DNA from: Limanda limanda
Lineage: Eukaryota; Chordata; Actinopteri; Pleuronectiformes; Pleuronectidae
Length of the DNA stretch: 64,000 bases
NCBI RefSeq assembly: GCF_963576545.1
Contig: NC_083647.1
Location: 7,233,007-7,297,006, forward strand
Reading direction: 5' to 3'
Shown: positions 11,724 to 25,574 of the stretch, in pieces
Layout of the letters: every line of letters begins with the position of its first letter
Position numbering within the stretch: the first letter of the stretch is position 1
Notes under the pieces: generated by a model
Told to the model about the DNA's origin: nothing
Databases searched by the model: none
What the model saw: only the letters and a program-made list of their open reading frames with translations
Position numbers and translations under genes: made by a program

Positions 11724-12193
11724 GCTGTGTCTGAAATCTCCCACCCCTACTTTCCAAAATAGGGTGTTCTATGTAGAGGACTTTATATTGAGCTTATCAG
11801 CTAAATAAATAAATAAACATTTTCGTTGTCGCAGGATTATGTACAACAACTTGCACCGGTTGAAAATCTAAGAGTATATTTCAATGTTCATTTTACAATC
11901 AGTATGAATACGGAAAAAACACATAATCACCATCTTTAAGTTAGTCTAAATTTGTGCTGCCATACTCTGCTCTTATTTAATTCTGTACGACAGATTTGGC
12001 TGTTCCTGCTTCCCTCTCTCCTGTCATCTCTGCCGCTGCGAGCACAATGCAAAATGGCATGTATTACTCAGTCAGTGACCATCAGTTGTAAACTAGTTTT
12101 CACAATGCATTGTGGGATACAATTATACACTACAAAATGGCCAGCTCACTATATAGAGAACATATTGTGATTAGTGAGTGATTTCGGACCAAG
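11724..12193. mobile_element. MITE-like element with gtgtctgaaatc / gatttcggacc ends
   Basis: The left end ctgtgtctgaaatctccca and the right end (read in reverse) cttggtccgaaatcactca match over about 16 of 20 positions. Internal blocks such as 'tgcattgtgggatac' and 'cactatatagag' recur in a common non-autonomous DNA transposon family of fish. The length is about 470 bp with no open transposase. The superfamily is not determined. Confidence 0.6.
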
Positions 12194-13168
12194 TGGATGG
12201 AATAGGCAAAGCTCAGAGGTCACTGGGTCCTTCTCTTCCCATAATTCAACTAAGTAGTAATTTTTGCACATTTCACATCCTTTTTATTAACTCTGCCAGG
12301 TTGTAGGTCCTGGCCTAGATAACCCTAATTACATTTTTAGGGTCATTTTGCCACACTGGATTACTCACAGAAAAATGTTTCAAACTAAATGTTATATATT
12401 TATGTATTGTATTTATGTCAGAAGTGTTCTTATAATTAAAAAGTGTTAATAAAACAACAAGGATGTCAATCTTGTACAATTCTACTTAGCCCTCAAGTTT
12501 TTTTTTATTTGACTTCCAAGGACAACATTTAATTCTAGCTGTCTCCAAAAATAAATAAATTAGCAGTGAAAGTGTCATTAACTCTTCCGGAGACAAGATG
12601 TGACATATGCCGGGTTTAATCATTCATCAACTACAGCTGTAGAAGTGGGCTAACCAGCCGACTGACCTGCTTTAGAATTACAATCTATTCCATGACATCT
12701 ACACAGGAGTACGAGGGTTTACTCTAGTTTGGATAACATAGGCGGACTGACCATCTGGAGTCTTTTTCCCACAGAGGTTGTTGGATGTGTGGGCCGGTCG
12801 TCAGCCAAGCACAGTCTAAATAATGTCCCGCAGTGATTTTGGCTGGTGTCTTGTGGATCCCTGGTCCAACTTTTCTGCCCGTGGGTAAATGCTTGGTGTA
12901 GACACAGAGTAGATGTTCATATTCAATCACAGGGTCTAAATGTAAAAATGTAGTGTAAAATTGAAAATAAAAGAAACACAGTCGGATTGAGAATTTGAAG
13001 GTGAAAAAAACAAAAACATCCCTGAGGCAGAAGCGGCCTCACAGCATTATCTGCTTCATTCATTTGTCAGGACAGCAGCAACTGTCAGAGCAACATTTCT
13101 CCTGAGATCAATATATGACTGCGTGTTGCTGTCACTACGTCTAAGTACTCGGCTATCTTGTCTTCAAG
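12194..13168. other. unannotated DNA
   Basis: Nothing recognisable. Short open frames only. Confidence 0.4.
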
Positions 13169-13200
13169 TGCCTCTGGGATTTATCCCCTCCTGGTGAAAG
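13169..13200 (+). CDS. weak candidate micro-exon (32 nt)
   Basis: The acceptor ctatcttgtcttcaag and the donor aaag|gtaagcc bracket 32 bases with two open frames. Such short pairs are frequent by chance. It is listed only because both splice sites score well by eye. Confidence 0.1.
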
Positions 13201-13638
13201 GTAAGCCAGCACAGATCCCCGGCTTGAGAATCAGAAATGTACAAACTACGTGCAGTTAAATTCGTATTGGCAAGTGCCCTCTCCAATAAAGGCTCGCTGA
13301 CCACAAGTGCCTGTAGAGATGTGGAGATGCAAAGCGTCCTGCGGCTAAGCACTTCAGAGCGGCTAACTCATTCCACCTGACTGCTGGGATATTTACCAGC
13401 AGCGACAGCATGTGGCTGCCATTGCTTTCACTTTGGAATGACATTACATTCCGCATTGGTTTTAAATAACCCAGCCTCCTCATTCATGTTAATCAGACCA
13501 CTTGTATAGTGGTCCCCGGGATCGTCTACCAAAAGTGTGGTAAGACAGCGTCATTCCGAAAGGTAGTGCCGCGACCAATAATGACATGCAACCACACATA
13601 TCTGTGCCAAACAATATCTTGCAGCTTGTAGCATTGTG

Positions 13639-13680
13639 TATCAGAATCGTATTTATTGCCCACGTAGGTTTTTCAACTTG
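13639..13680 (+). repeat. fragment of a 'tcagaatc..tttattgcc' dispersed repeat
   Basis: The string tcagaatcgtatttattgcc followed by 'cacgtaggtttt' resembles the 3' terminal part of fish non-LTR elements (family form 'atttattgccaagtaggttt'). Only about 40 bp is retained. Confidence 0.4.
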
Positions 13681-16600
13681 TTTATGCTGTGCATCAACAT
13701 TAAGTAGAAGAAACAGGAGGAAAATAAAATCTCATGCCTAAGCCATGGCCCACCATGTCCCTTTGATTAAAACTAGCCTTGTAGCCATATAAGGTTTCTC
13801 CACTCCACACTGGTAGTACTTACAGATTTCTATGTAGCACTTGTTAAATCTCAAAATTCACATCCATAAAAACCATGCATATGATACATGTTCTGGGTCA
13901 ACCCCAGAACAAAATGTGAGTTTGGTAGCTTAAAAAAAAACCTCCTTGGAGGAGAGAATCGAGAAGCAGGCCTAAATGTATCTACCTTACACAAATTGAT
14001 GCGTTGCCGTTCGATAAAACTTTAAACTAGATCTCCTGGTTTGCTATTTCATCGTGTACACCTGTAGCAGCCCACACATCACACCACTCTTTTTGTATCT
14101 TCTAAATATTCAGTTTTGTTTCATGTGCACATGAGCCAGAGAGTTCACCGGGATCACAAGCAACTCAACATGTGCTTACGGGCGGAGAACACAGCGCGCT
14201 TCTCATTGTGACTTCTAGTTCTCAAACAAAAGAGATCAATGACGATGAACAAATGATGAAGTAAAATAACAAACATGTTGAAGCTTGCATTTGGATCTCA
14301 ATTCACGGGCTTATAAGTGACAGGAAGATAACACCAAACAGCTGCGTGTAAGGCTGTGTGCTTCAGTCAGTGTCTTACAGCTCATGCTGCAAACAGTCCC
14401 TTATATAGGCCACACCCACAGAGGAAATCAAGAGGGCGTAATTATGACAAGGGAGTACAGGTGCCACCTATCAGAGAGAGTTAAACTGCACTTGGAGTAA
14501 ATCCATTATACATCTTTGGGATAAAAATTGAATTTTCTGTTTTATCGATCGGTGTGCTATGTGAATGAAGAGAAAAATCTCATTTCTTAAAGGACAACAG
14601 GAAATGCTTGTGTCAGTGAGAAAAAAGACAAGTGTCAGTTTCACATCAAGTTCTTGAGTCTGTCACCTTCCCTGATATTGCCCATAGCGGATTCTGTCCC
14701 CATAATTACTGCACGGTGCTTGTGTCCGTGTTTACCCTGCAGACATGTGAGACAATTGGATAATATTTGTGTCCCTGAGAGATATTTGCAGCTGCCATTT
14801 GCTGTATCCGATGTCAAAACTACACAGGAACAGTTCTGCATGTTAGGAATAAATAAAACAATGAGTTTTATTTATTTACATTGATGTCGCTGAATATGAA
14901 TCATGTCTTCATGAGTTGTATTTATATTTGCTCTGCTGCTCAATCCTGCTAGATGTTTACTAATGGGCAGGTTATGGTTAATTCAATTCAACACTTCTGT
15001 AGAATGTATTATTTTGTGGACAAACAAGGTCTTAATCCTCTATTATTCTTTAATCTTCTTTCACTTGTCACACTGCAGTATAGAGTTGACAAAACATTTT
15101 GTTTTCACAAGCAAGGAACGATTATTTTAGAATCACAGCCCTGTCACATTCATTCATTTCAGAAATGTTATCTTCTTTCAATTTAATATGCATATAAAGA
15201 AATCTTTCACTAAACTGTCTATCCATTCATCATCCCTCCATCCATCCAAATACATTGAGGGTAGCATGGAGATAACATACAAATATTTAATATATTTGAT
15301 TGATTACAATGCCGTTAAAAAATTAAATAAACTTGTCAAGCTAATTGTCATATTATAAAAGCATGACTTAATTGAGAGTTTAACAGTGAGAAATCTGAAA
15401 TGTCACAGATTTTGACATCTGGATTAAAACCTCTTTGACTTTGCTCTGCTTCACTTTATTAGAATAAAATGTGGCACAAATAATGTCCAACTGTTCTGCT
15501 ATGGATATCTAAAGGTTTTGGGATACAATTGCATGATGGGAGATATTAAAATTACATTTGTTTTAGGCGGACATGAACTCTTTCAATTATATTTTGTACC
15601 ATCTTCATTCATTCAAAATAACATCTAGACTGAGTTGCAGATATATACTTTATTCGTTTCGGGCATGTCATTTATGAGCAAGGACCCAAACAGGGTTAAT
15701 GATTCGTTCGATTTCATTTTTAATGCCTTTCTAAAGGTACTGCATCCATGAGTTATTTTATGTCTAATTTTACCCCTCCACCTGAGCAGTAGTTTTTTTT
15801 TTTTTTGCTTGTGTGAAAGCAGGTGCTGAACACGGTCATGAGCGTGAAGAGATCAGCTTCACCTGGACCTGGTGGTGTGCTCCGCTTTCTAAAACCTGCC
15901 TCCATCTGCGACCTGGTCCTCTGGAGAGGAGTTCCCCGCGCCCTGCAGACCTGATAGCAGCTGTGGTTTACCTGCTTTTATTTCCTTAATAATTCTCCCA
16001 CATTTTTTTTTTTAGATAAATCCCTTCTGTTTAGTTGCTATCTCAGGTTGTCATAATCCACAGAGCCGAGCTGCGACAACTCTACTGACAATCGCTCACT
16101 TCATACCAACTGTGTCGAGAAGTGGGTACACGCTGGGAAAATGACAAAATGAATCACGCTTCAAAATAAGCAGCATGAATATTAAACAGGTGATTTGTGA
16201 ATGGAGTGTTTCGGAGAGAGAGCACATCTGTCGTCTATTGTCATCAACTTCAAAACCCTGCTTGTATGTGCATGACTGTGAATTTAAATACCTCACTCAG
16301 TCTGGGTGAGTGCACATGCTTCTAATGTAAAGCACATGGCGTTGACTTGTAAAATACATTATATAAATAGCATGGCCTCGCTTTGATTTGAATGCAGGTG
16401 AACTGTAGGTTAAATCGGCCCTGTACTGCTCAATATAGTCCTATAATGTGACACTGAAAACCATCGAGTAAATCTGACAGTCAAGATCAATCTGACAAAT
16501 CAATTCAAGCAACCAAGCATGAATATCGACTTGCCACCGGTGCATAGGATTAATGCTACTCGTGCATAAGATTAAGTGATATTATGAGTTTAAATTCAAA

Positions 16601-19306
16601 TCCTCCAATATGTGTCCTTTAATGGAAAAGAGGATTTAGTAACGTAATTTAGTCACCTGTCAAAACACTCACAGTGCATAATGTCGGGGTGTTTGTTTTA
16701 AATAATAGCTCATGATGTGACTTTTTATAGGTCATTTATAATGAAAACCTTGCCAACAATTTATGGCGTGTGTTTTTGTCAGGACATTTCTTTTCGCATG
16801 GCAGATTCAGAACAAAAGGTGAGAGGATGTGGTTAAATATGTCAGAAGACGGTGATTTGCACTACATGCATGATTGCTCTGTGATTAGATCCTCTATCAA
16901 TGTGGATGAGTCACAGGTTGTGGTCTCCAAACACATCAGTGATGTCATCTAATGACTGGGCCCTCCAATTAGTATATATATACTTTGACCTAATCATGGA
17001 AACACACCAGTATTACAGGCATATTGAATTGAGGTCATAATCTTGATATATATAACCTAAAATGCCTAAATGATAACACATTTAGTAATGTTTAATATAC
17101 TTATATGTTTTGTTTTTATGTATATATCTACTTTATCACAACTAAATGAGGAAGAGATATTTGCGCTTGTTTTTTAATAAAAGAACAAGTTGTGTATCAC
17201 TGTGGCAAATCTGCATTAAATCACAACAAAGAAAACAAGGAGGATTTAATTTCGGTGTCCTCCAGCCAAGGACATTGGAACCATAAATCTATGTTTTTAA
17301 TTCTTGCGAAGAAAAGCAATGAAGCCTTTTAACTTTTGGAAAATAAGACACCACGGCGAAATGAAATCAACTGTCCAATTACAGCCTGGCCGGTGGACCA
17401 GAGGTAGAGTTTAGTCCGACCGAAAACCTGCTTTGTGAAACCTTCGCCCATTGTGAGACCAAAATTAAAAGAGGAGAGGTATTAGCGCCAGTAATGTTGT
17501 AGGCAAAAGTCCGGGAGCGAGCGTAACTAGTGGGCTTCTGATTCCTGTCAGAGTTCAAACATATTTTACTGGGTAAAGTGAGGAAAGAGGATCAATTATC
17601 TACCAGACGTGAATGTGTCTCGCCTCGTTCCACACAGAAATAAACGGGAAGCGAAGTTGTTTTGTTGAGTTGTGGAATTTTGTGAAAGCACTTTACAATA
17701 AACTTGCTCTCAAAGTAAGACAAATGGACATGCAGTGCTCTTTATGAGTTTCATAAACATATAGCTCTGCATTAAAGGGTTCCAGTGGCTGGGCTTAGGG
17801 CCACTACTATTGACTCTACATTTATTTGCATTTGGAATACAGACAATACTTGTGTGTCTGTGCAACAGTAGTACTCACCCACCCTCATGCCCTTGAGCTA
17901 TGACTCTGCAACAATGTTAAAACTATTGGAGAAGTGCAGGGGGGGCGATTTCTATGTAGGGCTGGATTATATGTTCCTAATGAAATAAACCACGGCATTA
18001 AGAAACTATTTATTTAAGCCTTAAGGCAAACTACGGTGAGATAGTAAAAGAATACAACCTACATAAGCAGTGACTTGAGGCATGCAGCAAAAGAAGTTGG
18101 GAACCACTCCACAGCTGTACCTTGACAGGATGCTGCATTTTATTCAGTGTATAAAATGTGTCACCCAGGCCAACTCTGTATGTTGAGTACACACCCACCA
18201 CCACTTGAATACAAAAAACTCTACGACAAGTGATTTACAAATTCAACGGCTCATCATTCGGAGCATATTTCTGATATAGAGCCAAAGCTGCTCAACTTTG
18301 TGATTCAGTTTCGCAGCTCATGATTTGTGTCCTCCAAACCCATTCGGCACCGCCTGTCAGTGCAGCCTTAGCGCCGTATTCTCAGGAAGTTAAACGACTG
18401 GTTGTGCGTTCAGCGTCTCCGGGACTTTTTCCGATTTGCGGGTAAGCCCCCCCTCGACGTCGCAGCTACCAGTTGGTCTCAGTTGTTTCCACAATGAATC
18501 GGAAAGTGTTTTAATAAGGAAATCCAAACAGCTGGCGGTGTGGACAGAGAATTTCAAAGCCAGGTTAATATAGATCCCCTGAGCATTTTTCGCTCTGCCC
18601 GAACCTTTACACAAGTTGAAGAGGGGATGGAATTAAACTCTTATTTTTTTGGGGGGGAGCTATAAAAAGCATATTTGTTTTTCCGCTCTCCGGGCGAGGG
18701 TTCGGTGTCGGAACACTGCAATAAAACGAAACATGAAGTGTAACAGCAATAAATGCAGAGACGGCTGCTGCCCTGGGAGTTAACCTGCAGTGTCGAACCC
18801 CACATGCACCGACGATAACATAACTCTCCCTGTGATTCCTATAGATCCTTAAATCTAACAGAGATATTAATGTGAATCCAATAGAAAAAGTCTTCATCCC
18901 CAGAGGAGGTGAATTTACTGTAAAAAAGGAAAGTCTCTCTAACTTGCAACCTGAGCACAATCAAGTTCTCTCTCCAAGATATCTAGCGAGATCAGCTGAC
19001 TTTCCCTCATGTCACCAGGTCCCGCAGCTGACAGAGACATCAAAATCCCGTCACGCACTATAGGGCACATGTCCCATTCATGACATGTGCACATGCTGCC
19101 AAAGATGAAAGCCATGAGTCTGGAACAGGACATGTGGGAATAGATGTACAGTAACGAGAGCCTTGGGGGCCTGGCTTAATGAGGAGGATTAGTGAACCAT
19201 GATGGGGCTCTTGTGCGCAGCTGTAAGAGGGAGGGGTGAGGCTGGGAACGGCCAGGGCCTAGATGGATGGGGGAGCAGCAGTCTGTCAGCCAGAGGACGG
19301 GCTCAC
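13681..19306. other. unannotated DNA, about 5.6 kb
   Basis: Mostly unique AT-rich DNA. It contains a short (ATCC)-type stretch at 15220-15247 and T runs near 15790 and 16002. The string gttgggaaccactcc near 18102 resembles a decayed hAT end. No gene is supported. Confidence 0.4.
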
Positions 19307-19377
19307 CTCGGTCCCCAGGAAACTCTCAAATGAGGCAGAGGGAGCGCAGACCAACAGATGAAGCCAGATTGTAAAAG
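19307..19377 (-). CDS. candidate internal exon (unidentified, 71 nt)
   Basis: On the minus strand the acceptor is cacttgtcag (weak pyrimidine tract) and the donor is gag|gtgagc. Two frames are open. One begins LLQSGFICWSALPLP and ends with two codon bases, so it could join the exon at 4043-4113. The other begins FTIWLHLLVC and ends in phase 0. Two open frames in 71 nt carry little weight, and the protein is not recognised. Confidence 0.15.
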
Positions 19378-22300
19378 CTGACAAGTGCAATCAATAGATG
19401 GCACGCTGATATTAACTCGCTATCATCTTTTTGATATCCTGCTGAGATGGGACGGAAGGGGGAGGCAATTCCCCGGCATTGAAAAATGTTATGTGTCTCC
19501 TTCACCCTGCAAATGTTCAAGATTAGTTTTTCAGCACAAACATTGTGTGACCTTAGAGCGCTCCATGAATCTCTTTCCAGTTAATTAGGTTAATTTGCCA
19601 ATAATATACTATCAAGAGGCACTTTACTACTTCACTGTGCCCATCATAGCGGATAGGACAGATGGTTACGGATATTTTTTGGAGGCCAACTTCCCTAATA
19701 AGGACCAATAATGGCGATACATTTGTCTGTTTAGTTTTTTTGTTAATTGCTTTCAAGTGCCATCTCTCTATTACGCGTGTGAGGAGTGCTGCTACAAGCA
19801 GGGACGATACTGATCTTTCAGATCTCGATCTCTGATTCAAGCCGGCCAAGGACCTGACATGGAGTCACATGTTTCTGCTAATATGTCTTACAAATGGCCC
19901 GGTCACTGCCGACAGTGGAGGTCATTCGAGCAATTCTCCCAGTGAAGCCAGTGGATGGAGCCTGGTGTGTCGTGATCTGCTTCCCTTTTTTTGTGGACAT
20001 CCTATTTAGAAAATGGTTCTCTTGTCTTTGTGGGTTTTTTCTCCTAGTTTTCTGTTGCACATGTGTCTTGTTTACCCCCTTTAAGTGCTGTTCACTATGT
20101 ATAACTGTTCTGTTCTTCCTCGTGTTTGCCTCTTTGGACTGCTTGCACCTTTGTTTTGACTTTTTCGACCATTACTTTGGATTCCTTCATATTTGCATTT
20201 TGATTTGTTTTGTTGCCTCTTGGATTCCTTCATAGTCTTGACCGCTGCCTGATCGCTGGAAGCCTTGTTTCTATTTTTATTCATCCACAGAACTGAATTG
20301 ATGATTTCTGCCTCAAGATCTGTTTTTCATATTGTATGTCTGTTACAGGATGACCTAGTGTCATTGGCATGCTACCAGCTAACTTGAAATGTACTGGTTT
20401 GAATCAGAATCATAGGCTTTGACTGATATCACTGCTTTGTTTTACTGGATTGCATTGTGGGAGTGTTGGAAGAAAGTAGTGAACATGATGTGGGCATACA
20501 TTGTTTGGTTAGCCATTTTGGAAGTTTTGAGAACACTTCTGTAGCAATAATTGGAGAAATCTGTCTCTGTCAAACTATAGTTCAACCTATAGACTTCAAA
20601 CTTCGCAGGTGTTTTGCTGATGACCCTAAAAGTAAATTGTCAGCTGAAGTTTTTGTTTGGATGAAGGGATGTCAAGAAAACCAAAAGACAGAATCTTTGT
20701 ATCTTTTTCAATGATGAAAAGATGGAACCAGAGGGGTGGAACTTTGGAGCTCTGCAGCAGTTCAGAGAAACATTTAATTTCAGACCTTTACAGGAGGTGA
20801 AGCACAACCGGAGAGAGAACGACGAAAGACCACAGACAGTGACAACAATACAACTTAGAGATTTTATCAGTGAATAGCTCAGAATGGTCTGAGCAGCTAG
20901 AGGACTGTGAGGTAGCAAACAAGGCTCTACCTGCCTAGGTCAATTGTTATTAAACTCTTTATCTGATTTTTTTACCCCAAAAGCACAAGAACTGCTGATT
21001 TCTTTTTTCTTTTTTTTTCTTTTTTACACTAAACAGATTACGTTGCGGTTCAGTAAATTAATATCTTGTATATACAATTGGCAATGTCGTCAAAACTTTT
21101 TGCTTTATGCGCTCCTGTAATTGTTATTGCTGCCTATTAAATCTAAAAAGTATCATGAATACCAAGTAGAACATATTTTCCTCAGGATTTAATAAATTGT
21201 GTTACCTGTTCAATTTCACAACAGCAGGAGGGTTTCACCTGGATACTTTTCAACAGCATCTTTTCTTATATAAAATGAGTATCTATCTTTGCAGCTTTTG
21301 GCACAAGTCCAACACATTCTTTACGTCTAAATGCCAGAGTAAACCAGCAGGTATAAGGACTTTTTATAATCATCAAAACTCAGAATCAAAGTGAATTCAT
21401 TCTTACAGCATGCATATCAACTCCATGTCTTGTCTTCCAATTAACGCTGTTTTCTTGTCTTATTCTGCCAGTGTAATTAAGAAAGCTTAGTCGAGGTTCA
21501 CATTGCAGTGTGTGACTTGGACTTGCTATAATTAGACTCCTGGAAGGAGCTTTATCTAAGACGGTGAACTTTACAAATGATACCTCCCTTTCCAGTGGAA
21601 AAGCAAGGCATATGGTGTGCAGACATTTCTCCTTCCAGCAGCTTCGGAGTTCTTGCCGCAGTGTTTTATGTCTCCTTGTGGCGATGATAGTGAAGATGTC
21701 GATGAGGGAGAACGTCCCTGCAGTTTCCTTGCCCTAGATTTCATCAAATCTTTATTTCAGTCTAGCAGGAGTTTTTCTTTTTACAGAATGTGTGTCTTGA
21801 CACTCTTAGCAAGCAATTTTAGGTTTTAGAGAAGTGCTCCACCAATCCCATAGAGAAAAGCCCTTGAAGAAAGCATTTTAAAGAAAATCATACTAATTTT
21901 ACCAGACAGAATTGATTTGATATTTTTCTTGCCCATCCCAATCACTTTAGTCCACTTCGCCTGCTGTATGACGCCTCCTTTCCATCACTCACCCGAACTC
22001 CTTATCTGTTGTCTTCCCCCCGACAGCAAAATTGAAACAAGCATGGATTAACTCAATGTCATGGCAGCTTTGTCCCTGGGATAATGGGAGACAATGAGCT
22101 CAGCAGTGACGGCAGTAAATGATGCCAATTGTCTCACGGAAAGTGATAGGACAAGCGAGGCAGGAAAGAGTTGAGGGGAGATGGCTTACGACTCCAGCCT
22201 AATCCAACTTTGTAAATCAGGACGCTCTAGGTTTTTGCTGAGTGTATCATCCGATCATTGCCATGCAAGCAGCACGAATGCTGAGAGAAGATATGTGACA

Positions 22301-23565
22301 GGTTGGTTTTAAGAAGATTAGGTGATGAATGTCAAGTTTCTGAGAGGAGAGAATTTGACATGTTTTTCTCTTATTGAGAAGAATGAAGATATAATTCATC
22401 CTTGGTTAACCTGTGAACACTTGAGCATTCGGTATATATACAACATTTATGTGAGCGGAGGGTTACCTTGAGTATGAACACTGATCTGTTTTAGGGGGAG
22501 TGATGTTTGTTTTTCCTGCTAAATGTCAACGCTTCTACCTGAGAGAGCTTATCTGTGCTGGCTTTAGTTTGACTCGACTTCAAGGAAACAAGGGCAAACA
22601 GCAAGCACCCTCATAAACAACCATACAGAGGCTGCGAATTCAAACTTAGCAACTTTTGGAAAGTTTTTCTATGTAAAGTTGCTGTCTATTGCCAAGACCA
22701 TTTATTATGTTTTCTATAAAAGCTGATGATACTCGTAGATACTCACATTCTGTATGTGAAATATTTAATAACAGGATTTTGGGACTCTTTTGGGAGCTCT
22801 CCGGTGTGTTTTCTAGTTTGACCTATCACATTGGAACGGCCTTTGTTTACCCACAGGTAAAAAGTCTTAGGGCAAACGTTAACAGTAATCAATCAGCTAC
22901 TGCCATTTTAATTTCTCTTTATTCATGTACAAATAGCTATTAAATGAGTTGAGCCAAAATATCTTCCTGACCTGTAATGCTGATAGTGTTTTGTGTGGTA
23001 AAAGAACTATGTGGAGTGTAAACAGAGGACAGAATCCTGGCCTAGATACCCACTGTCTACACCAGAAGCCCCAAAATATTGGCTGTTACCTGTAGAGGCT
23101 AATTCATAGTCAGACAATAGCCGATGGCCTCAGAGATTGTGTTGTCTACGAAATTGGATCGATCTGCGCTCGAGAGAAAACAAACCTGACAAACCTGACA
23201 AGGTTTTTCTCTTTCCAAACCTGAGCCCGATATTTCTCTCGATTACACTCATGTCCAGTTTAAAAGAAATAAAGAGCTCAGCCAACATGACAAAACCTGA
23301 ATAACTCTTCAAAAGGTTTGTCCGATATCTGACATAAACACATTGAGCAGTGTATCCAAACTCTAGAGCGCATCATTGTGGTATGTGCTCTCATAAACGT
23401 CCATGTGGATAAGCAGTAGGTTATGTAGTATTCAGATATCTGCACCCCTGACATCATGTTTTAGAACTCTGCCTTTATTTTGTATTTTCTTAGATGCAAC
23501 ACATTCTTTCTATATTGCTTTTTCAGCATCAATATTGAAGTCAGTGCAGTCAGAAGTAGGCTCTG

Positions 23566-23566
<1 letters not shown>
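19378..23566. other. unannotated DNA, about 4.2 kb
   Basis: A T-rich stretch at 19980-20240 yields a 113-codon hydrophobic open frame that I judge spurious. Around 20580-20640 the wording 'cttcaaacttcgcaggtg' may be a decayed dispersed repeat. Nothing else is recognised. Confidence 0.4.

Positions 23567-23627
<61 letters not shown>
23567..23627 (+). repeat. (TG)30 microsatellite
   Basis: Sixty-one bases of uninterrupted alternating TG. It is capable of adopting Z-DNA and is likely polymorphic. The valine/cysteine run it encodes in one frame is an artefact. Confidence 0.97.
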
Positions 23628-23628
<1 letters not shown>

Positions 23629-24068
23629 ACAGTGACAATGTGTCTGTATTGTACAAAGTCAAAAGTTGAACTGCTAGATCTGTTATTTAGTCCTCTAGAG
23701 GCTAAGTTGTGTCACTGTGGGGTTTTTTTCTTTTGAGGAAACTGGAGCTTTATCACTAAATGCATCAGTTAATTCCCTGGGACATTCCTTGTGTCCCAGC
23801 TTTACTTTCCCTTTCTAAAGTAATTTGCCTTTATATACACTTAAAAAGCCAGTTAGAAACCTGGTTACCTCTATATAATTCATGGCCATGATAAAGCTGC
23901 TTCTCCTGATGTACTGAAATTAGGTTTAACACAGATTGTACGTTTACAAAAGGTACTTAAACCTGCAGTAACTGAGGTAGTTTGTGCTGCTGCTGTGGAA
24001 CTATAACGCACCACACAGAGGTCTTTGTGATATTTATCCTACCAATGTTAATGAATGAGTTGGAAAAA

Positions 24069-24094
24069 TAATAAACACCAGTTGGTGTTTATTA
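24069..24094. repeat. palindrome containing paired forkhead-like sites
   Basis: Twelve-base perfect arms (taataaacacca / tggtgtttatta) flank a 2-nt centre. Each arm carries ATAAACA, the forkhead-type core, so the site is an inverted pair of potential FOX sites. Function is inferred only. Confidence 0.7.
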
Positions 24095-24418
24095 CTGACT
24101 ATACTTCAGTGTCGTATTGTCACAAAAGGTTCATCATAGGCACTTATTTTTCATTTAAACTGAGGAAGGACATTTGTTATGAAAGCATATGCTACATTAG
24201 ATGTTGTGAGCTTTAAAGGGACATGCAGACGGATGGATGTCACTGTGAATTTCCTTTTTCAGTTTGTGCTTTGTTACTTACAGTTATCAGTCGTCTGGTC
24301 AGGTCAGGTATCCGAACACATAATGCCTCGGGGCAAGAAGGACGCGTCTGATTGATACAACAGCTCCCCTCGCTAGTTTGTCACATTTGTCTCTGTTGGG
24401 TTTATCAGGTCACCTGAA

Positions 24419-24440
24419 GGAGAGAGAGAGAGAGAGAGGC
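24419..24440 (+). repeat. (GA)n microsatellite, short
   Basis: About 10 GA units. Confidence 0.85.
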
Positions 24441-25005
24441 AGAGCAGGACCAGTTAGTGAAATGGCTGACCTGAATGCTGCAGAGTTCTGAACAACACAT
24501 CAGTGGAAATTGGTGTTTTTGAACAAGACACATTCTGAATGTTTTCCGCAAAATAAACTAAGTCTTTTGAAATTCCAAGGTAATACATGCAGGAAGATGT
24601 GACATTTGAATTGGGAGGGAAATAACAACCTGCCCTTTTTGACTTTGGCCTGTCATGAGCTGTGTCTCGCAAGCGTACGGTCGGCCATGACCGAAGCGGA
24701 ATTAAAATGTCGAGCTTTCAAACTCCACTTGAGTGCAGGAGGGGGACAGAGAAATTGTCTTGGCTTTCTGTTTGGTAAATTTATCCCTCTGATCCACCTT
24801 TCAGTGTGTAGAATTAAAGTATGGGTATATCTGCTTGCAGGGGACGGTGGAATTGAGGACATCAGGGTGTGGCATCAACGGATTCAAACCCACACTGTGA
24901 AACGTTGGCGCCTGACAATAACAGCATTAATACATCTCATTAAGATTCTGCAACCATGTCAGAGCACATGTCCTCCCAGAACCAGCTGCTGCTTCTCATC
25001 CTAAT

Positions 25006-25021
25006 GGGGAGGGGGGGGGGG
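25006..25021 (+). repeat. G-rich tract (gggga + G11)
   Basis: Sixteen bases, all G except one A. Quadruplex-capable. Confidence 0.9.
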
Positions 25022-25574
25022 CAAAAGCGCACACACAGGGAGGGAGGAAGGTAGACACAACAAGGTTTTTATGTTTATTTCAAGAAGAAAATGGTGTGTT
25101 CTTTCTCCAGACTGCGCCGGCCAAAGTTAATAAACAGACGCAATTTTGAAGTCTCAATGTAATTTGTGCTCTCTTTACAGAACAATGCATGTCTCGTCTT
25201 GAGGATCTGCCAGACGTCTGTCTCTGCCAGATCAGGTAGAACAGTAAATTACACAAACTCCCGCCGGCTGAGAGGAAGCCGAAGTCTTAATGGCAATGGA
25301 CAAAAGAGAGCATATTAAATAGCGTCAGTGTGATGCTGGATAATAAGCACAGTGGCAGTGTGACACTGGTGTAGCATGATGTAAAAGCAGAAAGATCAGT
25401 CTCTGAAAATGACCATCATTTGCCTTTTGTCAAAACTTTCCTGTACCTCTAGAGACCTGCAGCTTATTTAAGTCTGAGTCTGTTCAGCCATATTATGAAC
25501 TCGAATTGCAGCCCCTTGGTTGTGTGCCTTCACCAACAGTGCAGTTTAGTTCTGCTTTTCCCAGACTAATGAGA

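Noticed and set aside
17854..17917. 27-nt micro-exon-like segment, minus strand, with strong donor gtgagtact
   Set aside because: Too short to assess; similar pairs occur by chance.
19894..20235. 113-codon hydrophobic, Cys/Phe-rich open frame resembling a membrane protein
   Set aside because: T-rich background generates Phe/Leu/Cys; no splice sites, no family resemblance.
24606..25004. 132-codon open frame, plus strand
   Set aside because: Low-information composition, overlapping frame on the other strand, no domain or conserved motif visible.
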